This document shows, piece after piece, positions 32,582-41,629 of a DNA stretch of 64,000 bases. Both the position numbers and the translations under genes were made by a program. How positions within the stretch are numbered: the stretch's first letter is position 1; each line of letters begins with the position of its first letter. Source of the stretch: Yoonia sp. BS5-3 (lineage in GTDB: Bacteria > Pseudomonadota > Alphaproteobacteria > Rhodobacterales > Rhodobacteraceae); NCBI RefSeq assembly GCF_038069655.2, contig NZ_CP150951.2:3002001-3066000 (forward strand), read 5' to 3'. Below the pieces are notes generated by a model, which saw nothing but the letters and a program-made list of their open reading frames with translations, searched no databases and was not told the origin of the DNA.

Positions 32582-33982
32582 TTAGCTGCCCCACGGCCCG
32601 TGATGTCCGCTGCCGCCATCGACACGCGCAAATCCGTGTGCACCAAAGAAATCCCGTTGCCCCTGGATCATATTCGCAGTACCGCGCCCAGTGCGCATTG
32701 TGTCAAAATAAGCCAGCCCGGACGAAAGCGCGGGCAGGGGGAGGCCGTGCAGCGCGGCTTGTGCCACGACCTGCCGCAAGGCGTTGTGGTTTTCCTGTAG
32801 TAAAGTCGCAAAGCGTGGTGCGAACATCAGGTTGCGGCCAGTGTCTTCGCCAAGCGCCGTTGCCATGTCATCCAGCATCGCCGAGCGGATGATACAGCCC
32901 GCCCGCCAGACCTTGGCGATTTCGGGCAAAGGCAGTGCCCAGCCGAAGCTTTCCGAGGCTTTGACGATCATGTCGAACCCTTGCGCGTAGCATAGGATCT
33001 TACCGGCCATCAGCGCCTGCTCTAACGTGCCAAGTGTCAGGGTGTCATGGGGCAGGTGATGCGGGGCTGCGCCAAAAAGCGCCTCGCCCGCCTGCCGTGT
33101 TTCCAGTTGTGACGACAGGTTGCGTGCCACAACAGCCGCCTCGATCGCGGGGATGGGGGCGGCCAGATGCTGCGCTTCGATTACCGTCCAGCGGCCGGTG
33201 CCTTTTTGGCCGGCTGCGTCGACAATCACCTCCAGCATTGGTTTGCCGGTTTTGGGGTCTGTCGCTGCAGCGACCTTGCCAGAGATTTCCACCAGATAGG
33301 ATTTCAGCGGCCCGTCATCCCATGCTGCAAAGGTTTCGCCGATCGCTGCCGGAGCCATATCCATTCCGTCGCGCATGATGCCGTACACTTCGGCGATCAT
33401 TTGCATATCGGCATATTCAATCCCGTTATGGACCGCTTTGACAAAATGTCCGGCTCCGCCTTCGCCCATCCAGGTTGCGCAAGCTGTGTCATCATGCTTG
33501 GCCGCGATGGCGTTCAATACGTCAGAGACCCGGTCCCAATAGGCGCGTTTGCCACCGCCCATGATCGACGGGCCGAAACGCGCGCCTTCTTCGCCCCCCG
33601 ACACGCCGATCCCAAGGAAAGGCAGATCGCCTGCTGCGTCGGCACGGCGGTTTGTGTCATGGAAATTGGCGTTGCCCGCATCGATGATCAGATCGTCATC
33701 ATCCAGCAGCGGGCGCAGCGCGGCGATTTGGTCATCAACCGCTTGGCCTGCTGGCACCATCAAGATGATCGCGCGGGGCTTTGCGATGCTTGCCACCAGC
33801 TCTTCAAGGGTTTCGGTCGGGGTGATCATCCCGGCCAGATCACCTGCGCCTGCGTGAAATTCTTGCGTTGTCGCTGTTGTCCGGTTCCAGACTGCAATCG
33901 GAAAACCGTTATCTGCGATGTTGAGCGCAAGTGCTGCCCCCATGGTGCCAAGTCCAATCAGACCGATCCGTGCATTACTCAT
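32582..33982 (-). CDS. gnd: 6-phosphogluconate dehydrogenase, decarboxylating
   Basis: A 466-aa enzyme of the oxidative pentose-phosphate pathway converting 6-phosphogluconate to ribulose 5-phosphate, CO2 and NAD(P)H. The N-terminal Rossmann motif is GLGTMGAALALN, the substrate signature is GVSGGEEGARFGPSIMGGG, the catalytic lysine is in HFVKAVHNGIEY, and the C-terminal tail GGSGHHGPWG reaches into the partner subunit. AAGGAAAG precedes the ATG. It faces away from the KAS III operon. Confidence 0.95.
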   Translation of the reverse strand: MSNARIGLIGLGTMGAALALNIADNGFPIAVWNRTTATTQEFHAGAGDLAGMITPTETLEELVASIAKPRAIILMVPAGQAVDDQIAALRPLLDDDDLIIDAGNANFHDTNRRADAAGDLPFLGIGVSGGEEGARFGPSIMGGGKRAYWDRVSDVLNAIAAKHDDTACATWMGEGGAGHFVKAVHNGIEYADMQMIAEVYGIMRDGMDMAPAAIGETFAAWDDGPLKSYLVEISGKVAAATDPKTGKPMLEVIVDAAGQKGTGRWTVIEAQHLAAPIPAIEAAVVARNLSSQLETRQAGEALFGAAPHHLPHDTLTLGTLEQALMAGKILCYAQGFDMIVKASESFGWALPLPEIAKVWRAGCIIRSAMLDDMATALGEDTGRNLMFAPRFATLLQENHNALRQVVAQAALHGLPLPALSSGLAYFDTMRTGRGTANMIQGQRDFFGAHGFARVDGGSGHHGPWGS

Positions 33983-34139
33983 GAGAGCTTTCCTTAATAT
34001 GTTGAATTGCGGGTCATATACGCGTTTACTTTACGGAAGAAAACCGTTCTGCGTGGGAATTCCGGGTCGCTTGGTCTTGCCATTGCCATTTTCGTGAGCA
34101 ATGTTCATTTACCGAGTGTGAGGGAATTTTAGGACTGAT

Positions 34140-35108
34140 ATGAAGATCGCAGGGATCGGATCCTATTTGCCACGGCAAATTCTCAGCGCAGAGGCGCTGG
34201 ATCAACGGCATGATCTGCCGCCCGGTTCGGTTTTTCGCGCGACCGGCGTGCAGACCCGCCATTACTGCGCGTCAGATGAGGATCAGATTTCGATGGGTGC
34301 CGCTGCAGCCATGGCTGCGTTGGATGATGCGGATGTTCAGGTTTCGGATATCGATCTGGTCATTGCAGCGCAGGCCGTGCCCTATCAGCCCATTCCGGCC
34401 ACTGCCCCGGCCTATATGCGCGCTTTGGAAATGCCCCCTGGACAGGCCTTTGGCCTTGATCTGAATAGCACATGTCTAAGCTTTCTATCTGCGATGGAAC
34501 ATGCGGCAGCTTTGTTGCAGCAGGGCCGTTACCGTCGCGCGTTGATCGTCACGTCTGAGGTTGCATCGCGCGCCTTGCCTTGGCCGGACAAGCCGCAGGT
34601 GGCTGGCCTGTTTGGTGATGGCGCGGCGGCGATGGTTTTGACGGATGGCGGCGTGTTACCGGTGATGCGCTTTGCCACATATCCCGCCCATTATGATGCT
34701 TGCGGCATCGGCGCGGGCGGGACGCGGTTTGATTTCCACACCGCGCCTGCGGACTTTGCCGCCCATGCGATGTTCGATATGGAGGGAAAAACCCTGTTCC
34801 GCCTGACCGCGACCCATTTTGTCCCATTCGTCGATGCGCTGCTGGATGATGCAGGTTGGCACCGCGATGAGATTGATCTGATCATTCCCCATCAAGCAAG
34901 CCCTGCCGGCCTGTCGCATATCGTGCGTCAATGCGGGTTTGATCCTGCCAAGGTCATCGATATCAGTCGCGATAAGGGCAATCAGATCGCGGCCTCCATC
35001 CCGATAGCCTTGGCGCAGGTCTGGCCGGGTTTGAAACCCGGCGCGAAGCTGCTGTTTCTGGGTACCTCTGCAGGCGTGTCCTTTGGCGGCGCGGCGGTGA
35101 CGCTCTGA
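34140..35108 (+). CDS. Ketoacyl-ACP synthase III-like condensing enzyme
   Basis: A 322-aa thiolase-fold protein of the FabH/OleA group. The catalytic triad is visible: Cys112 in NSTCLSF, His251 in PHQAS and Asn281 in GNQIAASIP. It is unlikely to be the housekeeping FabH, because it stands at the head of a five-gene operon with an SDR, an MBL-fold hydrolase, an adenylating enzyme and an ATP-grasp ligase. It would condense or transfer an acyl group in that pathway. AGGA precedes the ATG by seven bases. The stop overlaps the SDR ATG (TGATG). Confidence 0.87.
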   Translation: MKIAGIGSYLPRQILSAEALDQRHDLPPGSVFRATGVQTRHYCASDEDQISMGAAAAMAALDDADVQVSDIDLVIAAQAVPYQPIPATAPAYMRALEMPPGQAFGLDLNSTCLSFLSAMEHAAALLQQGRYRRALIVTSEVASRALPWPDKPQVAGLFGDGAAAMVLTDGGVLPVMRFATYPAHYDACGIGAGGTRFDFHTAPADFAAHAMFDMEGKTLFRLTATHFVPFVDALLDDAGWHRDEIDLIIPHQASPAGLSHIVRQCGFDPAKVIDISRDKGNQIAASIPIALAQVWPGLKPGAKLLFLGTSAGVSFGGAAVTL

Positions 35109-36088
35109 TGGTGGTGCTTGTGACGGGCGCGACGGGGTTTTTGGGATCGCATGTGGCGATGGCTCTGAAATCGGAAGGGGTTGTCGCCACAGGCCGGAAT
35201 AAGCGGGCATTAGCCCGGCTAGCAACCTATGGTCTGCGAGCTGTACCGATCGATTTGCGTGCCCCGATTGCGCAAGCGGATCGTGACCGCATCGGCCCTG
35301 TTACAGCGATTGTCCATTGTGCTGGTCTGTCATCGCCTTGGGGCAGCCCGGCGGCCTTTCATCAGGCGAATGTCGCGGCGACCCATCATCTGCTGGACAT
35401 GGCCAGTGATATGGGCGTGTGCCGTTTTGTTTATATCTCGACCGCGAGCGTCTATTTTCGCTTTGCCGATCAGGATGGTTTGCAGGAGGACCAGTTGCCG
35501 CCGCGTTTCGTCAATGCCTATGCGCAGACCAAACGGCAGGCGGAATTGGCTGTGCTGGCTCGCGCTGAAGTGGGACCGGTTGTGATCCGTCCGCGCGGGA
35601 TTTACGGGGCAGGGGATAACGCGCTGCTGCCGCGCCTGATGCGTGTTGCCCGCCGCGGCCCATTGCCCCGGTTTGCAGAGGATGGCGCGACCGATATCAC
35701 CCATGTTGATGATGTTGTGGCGGCCATTCTGGCCGCTTTGCGGTCAGATGTGACAGGCGAGGTGCTGAATATATCGGGCGGGGTCGGCTTGCCCTTGCCG
35801 CAGATCATTGCCGCGGCCTGCACAGCAACCAATGTGCCGCTGCGCTGGCGCCATCTGCCCTTTGGCCCCACCCTGGCCGCAACGCGTATGGTTGAGGCCG
35901 CCGCCCGCATTCTGCCCGGCCGCCCAGAGCCGCCGGTTACCGCCTATGCGCTGGGTCTGCTGCGGTACCGTCAGACCATTGATATCAGCAAAGCGGCCCG
36001 GCTTTTGGGCTGGACCCCGCAGATCAGTTTTGAAGAAGGGCTGGATCGCAGTTTTGCCGATGGAAAAATGCGCGAGGGGGTGCTGTGA
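35108..36088 (+). CDS. NAD(P)-dependent epimerase/dehydratase (extended SDR)
   Basis: A 326-aa extended short-chain dehydrogenase. The Rossmann motif TGATGFLGSH lies at residues 7-16, the catalytic YxxxK is in NAYAQTKRQ with a serine upstream in STASVYF, and the segment GIYGAGDNALLPRLM is typical of the 3-beta-HSD/OleD-like branch. As the second gene after the KAS III it probably reduces a beta-keto product. Its stop overlaps the next GTG. Confidence 0.86.
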   Translation: MVVLVTGATGFLGSHVAMALKSEGVVATGRNKRALARLATYGLRAVPIDLRAPIAQADRDRIGPVTAIVHCAGLSSPWGSPAAFHQANVAATHHLLDMASDMGVCRFVYISTASVYFRFADQDGLQEDQLPPRFVNAYAQTKRQAELAVLARAEVGPVVIRPRGIYGAGDNALLPRLMRVARRGPLPRFAEDGATDITHVDDVVAAILAALRSDVTGEVLNISGGVGLPLPQIIAAACTATNVPLRWRHLPFGPTLAATRMVEAAARILPGRPEPPVTAYALGLLRYRQTIDISKAARLLGWTPQISFEEGLDRSFADGKMREGVL

Positions 36089-36879
36089 TCCGGCCGGTTT
36101 TTGCAAATACGGCCTTTGTGCAGACCCGCGAACGTTTTGTTCTGCGCGGTGGCCGTGGCCGGGTGCGCCTGCGCGTCAGGTGCGGTTTGATCGTGCATCC
36201 TGTTCATGGGCCGGTCCTGATTGATGCTGGCTATGGGCCGCGCGTGACCGCCGCGCCGGGACGCAGTTGGGCGCTACGTGCTTATGCGGCAGCGATCCCG
36301 ATTGCGCTGAACCCGCTCGAAAACCCGCTGGCCTTGCTGGCCGATCATGGGTTTTTGCCAGAGGATGTGAAAACGGTGATCGTCACCCATCTTCACGCCG
36401 ATCACGTCAGCTATTTGCGGGATTTTCCGAATGCTCGCTTTTTGACGGATGATCAGCAAAGCGGCACGCTGCGCCATGCGATGTTCAACGAATTGCTGCC
36501 TGATGATTTCGCCGCGCGGCAGGATGCGATCCGCAGTCACACTGTGACTGATCTGCCTTTTGGGCAGGGGCAGGGGCATGATCTGTTGGGCGACGGGTCG
36601 GTGCTTGCCGTGCCCTTGCCCGGTCATGCGCCGGGGCATTTCGGCTTGTGTTTTCCGGGCGAGACGCCGCTGCTTTATGCGGTTGATACCCAATGGGTCT
36701 GTGCTGCGATATTAGAGGACAGGATGCCGGGCCCACCGCTGAGCCTAACCGCAGCAGACAGTCTGGCCGCAAAAGACAGCGCCGCATTTGCCCGGCGGTT
36801 TGCCCAATCAGGCGGGCAGATTTTGACCTGCCATGATCCGGCGCAATCGCCCTATGATTGGACGCCCCAAGGTGTTTGA
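36085..36879 (+). CDS. Metallo-beta-lactamase-fold hydrolase
   Basis: A 264-aa soluble protein with the metal-binding motif THLHADH near residue 99, a further histidine in LPGHAPGHFG near 178 and the aspartate in AVDTQW near 197. These fit a dinuclear MBL hydrolase of the lactonase-like group. The start is a GTG overlapping the SDR stop (GTGA). In this operon it may open a lactone or release a thioester; that is inference. Confidence 0.85.
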   Translation: MIRPVFANTAFVQTRERFVLRGGRGRVRLRVRCGLIVHPVHGPVLIDAGYGPRVTAAPGRSWALRAYAAAIPIALNPLENPLALLADHGFLPEDVKTVIVTHLHADHVSYLRDFPNARFLTDDQQSGTLRHAMFNELLPDDFAARQDAIRSHTVTDLPFGQGQGHDLLGDGSVLAVPLPGHAPGHFGLCFPGETPLLYAVDTQWVCAAILEDRMPGPPLSLTAADSLAAKDSAAFARRFAQSGGQILTCHDPAQSPYDWTPQGV

Positions 36880-38095
36880 ACCGGTGCATGCTTTGACGGC
36901 CTATTGGCGGGCGGTGCGGTGCCGGGATGAGGCGCAGCTTGCAGCGTTGGCCAATCGCAGGCTGGACCATTGGTTGCGCCATTCAGTGCCGCGTGTGCCG
37001 TATTATGCGGGGCGCCAAATCCGCCGGTTGGATGATCTGCCGATCATCGACAAAGAGACCGTGATGGCCGATTTTGCAGCCTTCAACCGGGCCGGGATCA
37101 CGGCAGAGGCCGGGTGGGACGCCTTTGCTGGCGACAAGATGATCGGCCCCTATATCGTGGGGGCAAGCACCGGGACCAGCGGCAATCGCGGCCTGTTTGT
37201 GGTTTCCCAGCAAGAGCGGTTTCGTTGGCTTGGGACAATCCTGGCCAAGGCCTTGCCCGGCTTTTGGCGCCGTCCACATCGGGTTGCGGTGCTGCTGCCC
37301 CTGAATACCCCGCTTTACGACAGTGCCAATCGGCTTAGCCGTCTGAAGCTGCGGTTTTTTGATATCGGCGAGGACTATTTTGACGATTTATGTGCCTTTG
37401 CACCCAGCGTTGTCATTGCGCCGCCCAAGATCCTGCGCGCTCTGGCAGAGGCAAAGGCGCCGATAGATCCGTCGCATGTCTTTTCGGGTGCAGAGGTGTT
37501 GGATGATCTGGATCGGGCGATCATCGAGCGTCATTTTCCCGCGCCTCTTGGCCAGATTTACATGGCAACCGAAGGGCTGATGGCGGTCAGTTGCGCGCAT
37601 GGCAATTTGCATCTGTGCGAAGACACCATGCATTTTGAATTGCCCCAAGCCGGGGCTGATCCCGACTTGCGCGCGGTGATTATCAGCGATTTTTCCCGCG
37701 ATGTGCAGATCATGGCGCGCTACCGGATGAATGACCTGATCCGGCTTGGCCCGCCTTGCCCCTGCGGTCTGCCGCACCGGACGGTGGCTGCCGTGGTTGG
37801 ACGGGCGGATGATTGCTTTGATCTGCCGGGCGGTCTGGTCACGCCGGATATTCTGCGCAATGCTGTCGTGGATGCGGATCGGCGTATTACCGATTTCCGC
37901 GTGTTGCAAACCGGAGCAGAGCAGGTGGAGGTCGTAGTGCCGGAAGGGGTTGATTTGGCCGCCGTTGAACGGGCTTTTGCTGCGCTCTTTGAACGTAAAG
38001 GGATTGCGGCGGACGTTGCTGTGAAAAGCGGCCCATTGGCACCGCAGGCGGGCTGCAAGCTGCGCCGGGTTGAGAACCGCTATAGGCCCGGATGA
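36854..38095 (+). CDS. F390-synthetase-like adenylate-forming enzyme
   Basis: A 413-aa adenylating enzyme resembling the F390 synthetase/PaaK branch. The phosphate-binding loop is GASTGTSGNRG, the next conserved part is IYMATEGLMAV, and YRMNDLIRLG followed by a PCPCG motif fits the hinge region of PaaK-like ligases. It would activate an acid as the acyl-AMP. I chose the ATG at 36854, overlapping the MBL gene by 26 bases; an ATG at 36833 would add seven residues. The stop overlaps the ATP-grasp start (ATGA). Confidence 0.8.
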   Translation: MIGRPKVFEPVHALTAYWRAVRCRDEAQLAALANRRLDHWLRHSVPRVPYYAGRQIRRLDDLPIIDKETVMADFAAFNRAGITAEAGWDAFAGDKMIGPYIVGASTGTSGNRGLFVVSQQERFRWLGTILAKALPGFWRRPHRVAVLLPLNTPLYDSANRLSRLKLRFFDIGEDYFDDLCAFAPSVVIAPPKILRALAEAKAPIDPSHVFSGAEVLDDLDRAIIERHFPAPLGQIYMATEGLMAVSCAHGNLHLCEDTMHFELPQAGADPDLRAVIISDFSRDVQIMARYRMNDLIRLGPPCPCGLPHRTVAAVVGRADDCFDLPGGLVTPDILRNAVVDADRRITDFRVLQTGAEQVEVVVPEGVDLAAVERAFAALFERKGIAADVAVKSGPLAPQAGCKLRRVENRYRPG

Positions 38096-39204
38096 GGCGG
38101 ATTTTGATCACCGGCGCGCGCGCCCCGGCGGCGTTGCATCTGGCCCGGCTTTTCCATGGCGCAGGGCATCATGTGGTCATGGCCGACAGTTTGCATCACG
38201 TCGTTTCGCGTGTCTCGCGGGCCTGTGCCGCCTATGTCAAACTGCCCGCCGCAAATGGTGACCGCGCGGTTTATGCCGAAGCGATCCGCAAGGCCCTTTC
38301 TGATCATCAGATCGATTTGGTCATCCCTACCTGTGAAGAGGTCCTTCATCTGGCGGCTGTCTGGCAGGATGGCGGGATCACAGTGCCCCTTTTTGCGCCC
38401 GAATTTGGGGTGCTGAGCCGCGCCCATGACAAACACCGTTTTACGCAAATGGCGGCCTCTTTTGGCTTGGCTGTGCCTGAAACCCGGCTATTGCAGAGTG
38501 AGGCGGATGTCGCCCTATTACGCGATCGTGCCGCGCAATTTGTGTTCAAACCCGTTTGGTCCCGCTTTGCCACCGATGTTTTGATTTGTCCCGAAGAGGC
38601 GACAATTGCCCCGACGTCTGCCCGCCCGTGGGTGGCGCAGGATTTTGTCGCAGGCGAGGAAGTCAGCGTCTATGCCGTGGCGGACAAGGGCAAGATGATG
38701 ACTTGGTCCGCCTATCGTTCCCCTTATCGGGCGGGCAAGGGGGCAGGTATTGCATTTTTGCGCGATGATGATCCGGCGATCGGCGCATTTGTGAACCGGT
38801 TTATTGGCCGCAGCGGTTGGCATGGGCAGGTTTCATTTGACCTGATCCGTAAACCGGATGGCGGTCTGGTTGCGCTTGAATGCAATCCACGCGCCACAAG
38901 CGGGGTGCATTTCTTTCGCCAGCCGGCGGCCTTTGCCGCAGCCTGTTTAGATGGGGTGCCCGTGCGCCCCGAGGTTCAGGGGTTGCAGGCAGTCAAAGCC
39001 GCCATGTGGGTCTACGGTCCCTGGCAGGCCCCGCGCCGTTTTTGGCGCGATATCAAGGCGTTGCAAGATGTTATGGTCTGGCCCGATGACCCGGCGCCTG
39101 CGCGCCAGCAATGGCTAGCTAGCTGGGAAATTCTAAAACTTGCCCTGCGCCACCACATCAGCCCGGCAGAAGCGACCACACTGGATATCGCATGGGACGG
39201 CTAG
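38092..39204 (+). CDS. ATP-grasp ligase-like protein
   Basis: A 370-aa ATP-grasp protein. The pre-ATP-grasp Rossmann-like domain starts ILITGARAPAALHLARLF. The central part has the nucleotide lysine in FVFKPVWSRF, the adenine hinge AQDFVAGEEVSVY, and the Mg-binding ALECNPRATSG. It resembles carbamoyl-phosphate-synthase-like ATP-grasp enzymes that join a carboxylate to an amine or thiol. It is the last gene of the operon. Confidence 0.84.
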   Translation: MRRILITGARAPAALHLARLFHGAGHHVVMADSLHHVVSRVSRACAAYVKLPAANGDRAVYAEAIRKALSDHQIDLVIPTCEEVLHLAAVWQDGGITVPLFAPEFGVLSRAHDKHRFTQMAASFGLAVPETRLLQSEADVALLRDRAAQFVFKPVWSRFATDVLICPEEATIAPTSARPWVAQDFVAGEEVSVYAVADKGKMMTWSAYRSPYRAGKGAGIAFLRDDDPAIGAFVNRFIGRSGWHGQVSFDLIRKPDGGLVALECNPRATSGVHFFRQPAAFAAACLDGVPVRPEVQGLQAVKAAMWVYGPWQAPRRFWRDIKALQDVMVWPDDPAPARQQWLASWEILKLALRHHISPAEATTLDIAWDG

Positions 39205-39206
39205 CG

Positions 39207-40358
39207 CTATAGGGCGAAGCGCCGCAGAACCCGGACCCCGATCGTTGTCAAAAGCGCTTTGATCACGCGTGTCGCGATCCGTTGCCGCCATTTCAGATGC
39301 CGGACGTAAACGGCTGTATATTCAATCGTTGCCACCGCGCCGCGATGGCGTTTGAAGGACGCGGCACCCGCGCTCATGTTATAGAACTGCTGCGTTTTGG
39401 CGGCCCGTTGCTGCCCGAGGCTGTTGAGCATCCGGTAAAGCCCGGTCTCTTGCGGTTTTGAGATGTCATAGCCCAGGATCGGGACAGTCATTGTATTGCC
39501 ATTGGAAAACAGTCCAATCACCCCGTCCAATTGATCATCGGGCCCCCGTAGCCCGATGATTTCAAGCAACCCAATTTGATGTGCTTGTGCCAGAAAACTG
39601 GCGGTGTAATGCGGGTTTAGCTGCGTGTATTTGTCCAGATAGAGCATGTTATATAGCTGCTCAGCCCGGCTGAAATCATTTGCGCTGAAGGACGCGGCTG
39701 GCACGATCCGGTAGGGGCTATCTGCCAGCAGCTTGGCATCGCGTTTGATGTCGGGTTTGCTGCTTTGATCTGCCGCGGGATCGAGAACGTAGATTTGCCG
39801 CGAGGGCAGTAGCGCAAAGCCAGCGCCCTTCAGCGCATCGATGCTACTGTTATCTGCCATTGCGTTCAGTGAGCGGATCACAATGGCCCGGTCATGATGG
39901 GCCTGTATCATATCGTCACGCAATGCGGCGACGCTCTGCTGCGTCAATGGCGGCACCGGGTTTGTCGAAAAGAGCCAATTATTGGCCTGCACCTGATGAT
40001 CAAGCCGCGCCAAAGCCAACAACGGCCTGCAGGCCGCGATCAGCCCCAGAAGTGGTTTTTGCACCCAAGGTTTCGTGGTGAAATGCCGTGTTTCTTCAAT
40101 GGCATAGTCAATATAAGCGGTGCCTGGATCGCAGATGTAACAATTGCGCCCGCTGGACAGGCTGACGGGCATATGGATGCCGCCTGCTTGGGTCACATCC
40201 ATGCTGGCGTCCAGATTGCCGACCAGATCCTGCATCGGCCCGCGCCCGCAGATTTTGACCAGCTTTGCGATCAGTTCGGGATCATTGCTGGGCGCGCTGG
40301 GGGCGGGCTCAGGCTGCGAAGCTTGGGACAAGATACTGGGCCAAGGTGAAAATGACAT
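39207..40358 (-). CDS. Hypothetical protein, possible GNAT-fold acyltransferase
   Basis: A 383-aa soluble protein. The second half (residues about 200-350) has the look of a GNAT/BioF2-like fold: FSRAEQLYNMLYLDKYTQLN, LLEIIGLRG and DDQLDGVIGLFSNGN followed by PILGYDIS. The first half is unassigned; an aromatic segment with CDPGTAYIDYAIEETRHF stands out. Its stop is two bases from that of the ATP-grasp gene, and it overlaps the exchanger gene by 50 bases at its start. It may serve the same pathway. The family call is tentative. Confidence 0.6.
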   Translation of the reverse strand: MSFSPWPSILSQASQPEPAPSAPSNDPELIAKLVKICGRGPMQDLVGNLDASMDVTQAGGIHMPVSLSSGRNCYICDPGTAYIDYAIEETRHFTTKPWVQKPLLGLIAACRPLLALARLDHQVQANNWLFSTNPVPPLTQQSVAALRDDMIQAHHDRAIVIRSLNAMADNSSIDALKGAGFALLPSRQIYVLDPAADQSSKPDIKRDAKLLADSPYRIVPAASFSANDFSRAEQLYNMLYLDKYTQLNPHYTASFLAQAHQIGLLEIIGLRGPDDQLDGVIGLFSNGNTMTVPILGYDISKPQETGLYRMLNSLGQQRAAKTQQFYNMSAGAASFKRHRGAVATIEYTAVYVRHLKWRQRIATRVIKALLTTIGVRVLRRFAL

Positions 40359-41286
40359 AAGCCCCGACCATGGCGTAGCCGACCGGTTTGGTGATCTTGC
40401 CGATTGTCAGCATCCAGGCGGTGAAACCCACGCTGACGGCCACAGTGGCCCACATCTGCAAGCCGGTCAGTACCGGATCGACCGGAAGCGGTTTAATGAT
40501 CGCAGTCAAGGCGATGATCGACAGGATGTTGAATGTGTTCGAGCCGATGATGTTGCCCAAGATCAGCCCCAAAGAGCGTTTGCGTGCGGCAGAAATGCAG
40601 GTCGATAGTTCGGGAAGAGAGGTGCCGAATGCAACAACTGTCATGCCGATAATCGCCTCGGGCACACCGATGATACGGCCCGTGACCACAGCGCCTTTGA
40701 CCAGCATTTCCGAGCCAACGGCCAAGGCGAGCAGTCCGCCCAGAAGGATAATCAGCGCGCCCTTCATCGTCTGAATGCCAGCGCCGTCTTCATCATCATC
40801 CTCTTCCTCAAGCTCCAGCGTGTTGGTGGCGTATTGATAGCCAACAAAGCCCACAAGGATGGCGAACATGATCAGCCCCAGCACCAGTGAAAACTGCCCC
40901 GTCATCATCCCATAGACCAAAATCGCCGTCGCGATCAGCATCATGACAAGGTCTTTGATCAGATCCTTGGCCTTGCCTTCGACCGTCAGGATCGTGGCCG
41001 TGGCCCCCAGAACCAACAAGATATTGGCGATATTGGACCCCAGCACATTGCCCAGAGAAATCCCCGGGTAGCCTGCAAGGTTGGCATTCACAGAGGCGAA
41101 CAGCTCAGGCACGGAGGTGCCGAATGACAGGATCGTTGCCCCGATAAAGAGCGGGGACAGCCCGGTGCGTTCGGCGATGAATACGGCGGCATCAATGGTC
41201 CAATCACCGCCTTTGATCAAAAGAAACAGGCCGAAAAGGATGGCCCCTGCGGCCAGAACGAACAGGTCGTATGAAGAGATGTCCAA
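40309..41286 (-). CDS. Calcium/sodium antiporter (CaCA family)
   Basis: A 325-aa inner-membrane exchanger with two inverted repeats of five helices. The alpha-repeat signatures are ATILSFGTSVPELFASVNAN with GNVLGSNIANILL, and MTVVAFGTSLPELSTCISAA with GNIIGSNTFNIL. A central acidic loop (ELEEEDDDEDGAG) could sense calcium. The start is a TTG with AGGA upstream. It fits the YrbG-like group of bacterial exchangers. Confidence 0.92.
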   Translation of the reverse strand: MDISSYDLFVLAAGAILFGLFLLIKGGDWTIDAAVFIAERTGLSPLFIGATILSFGTSVPELFASVNANLAGYPGISLGNVLGSNIANILLVLGATATILTVEGKAKDLIKDLVMMLIATAILVYGMMTGQFSLVLGLIMFAILVGFVGYQYATNTLELEEEDDDEDGAGIQTMKGALIILLGGLLALAVGSEMLVKGAVVTGRIIGVPEAIIGMTVVAFGTSLPELSTCISAARKRSLGLILGNIIGSNTFNILSIIALTAIIKPLPVDPVLTGLQMWATVAVSVGFTAWMLTIGKITKPVGYAMVGAYVIFTLAQYLVPSFAA

Positions 41287-41629
41287 AGGATAAATTCCTG
41301 ATCAGAGGTCAGTGGCAGAGCCGGGGATGCGCCGGGCCTGGGATTGCGTTGCAAATAGCTTTGCAGGTGATTGGGTCAAGACAGCGGCAGGCTGCGCGAG
41401 ATTGCTCGCTGCGTCGTTTTTTGATGGCCCAAGCCGCATCTGTCCCCCCGGATTTGTTTCATCCCGCACTGCCGCGTCGATCACGGCTAGTGCGGGCGCT
41501 TCATATCAAAGTGACCGGCGGCATCAAGCCCGGCAGGTCGACTGTTTTGTTTTCGATAGGTTTTGGCGCGCTTTGGTCGCCCATTGATCGATAAAACCGG
41601 GCATTCGCGCGAATTTTTGGCGTTTATGG
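41287..41629. other. Gene-free stretch between the exchanger and TerD genes
   Basis: I see no convincing gene in these 343 bases. It should hold the promoter of the exchanger and the end of the eCIS operon transcript. An 8-bp inverted repeat CCCGCACT (41463-41470) / AGTGCGGG (41489-41496) is present without a T-run. A 60-codon minus-strand frame (41302-41484) has no family resemblance. Near 41591 a short palindrome ATTCGCGCGAAT is followed by TTTT on the plus strand. Confidence 0.5.

Noticed and set aside
41302..41484. 60-codon minus-strand ORF in the gap after the TerD gene
   Set aside because: There is no ribosome site, no hydrophobic or conserved pattern, and no coupling to neighbours; reported only as part of the gene-free stretch.
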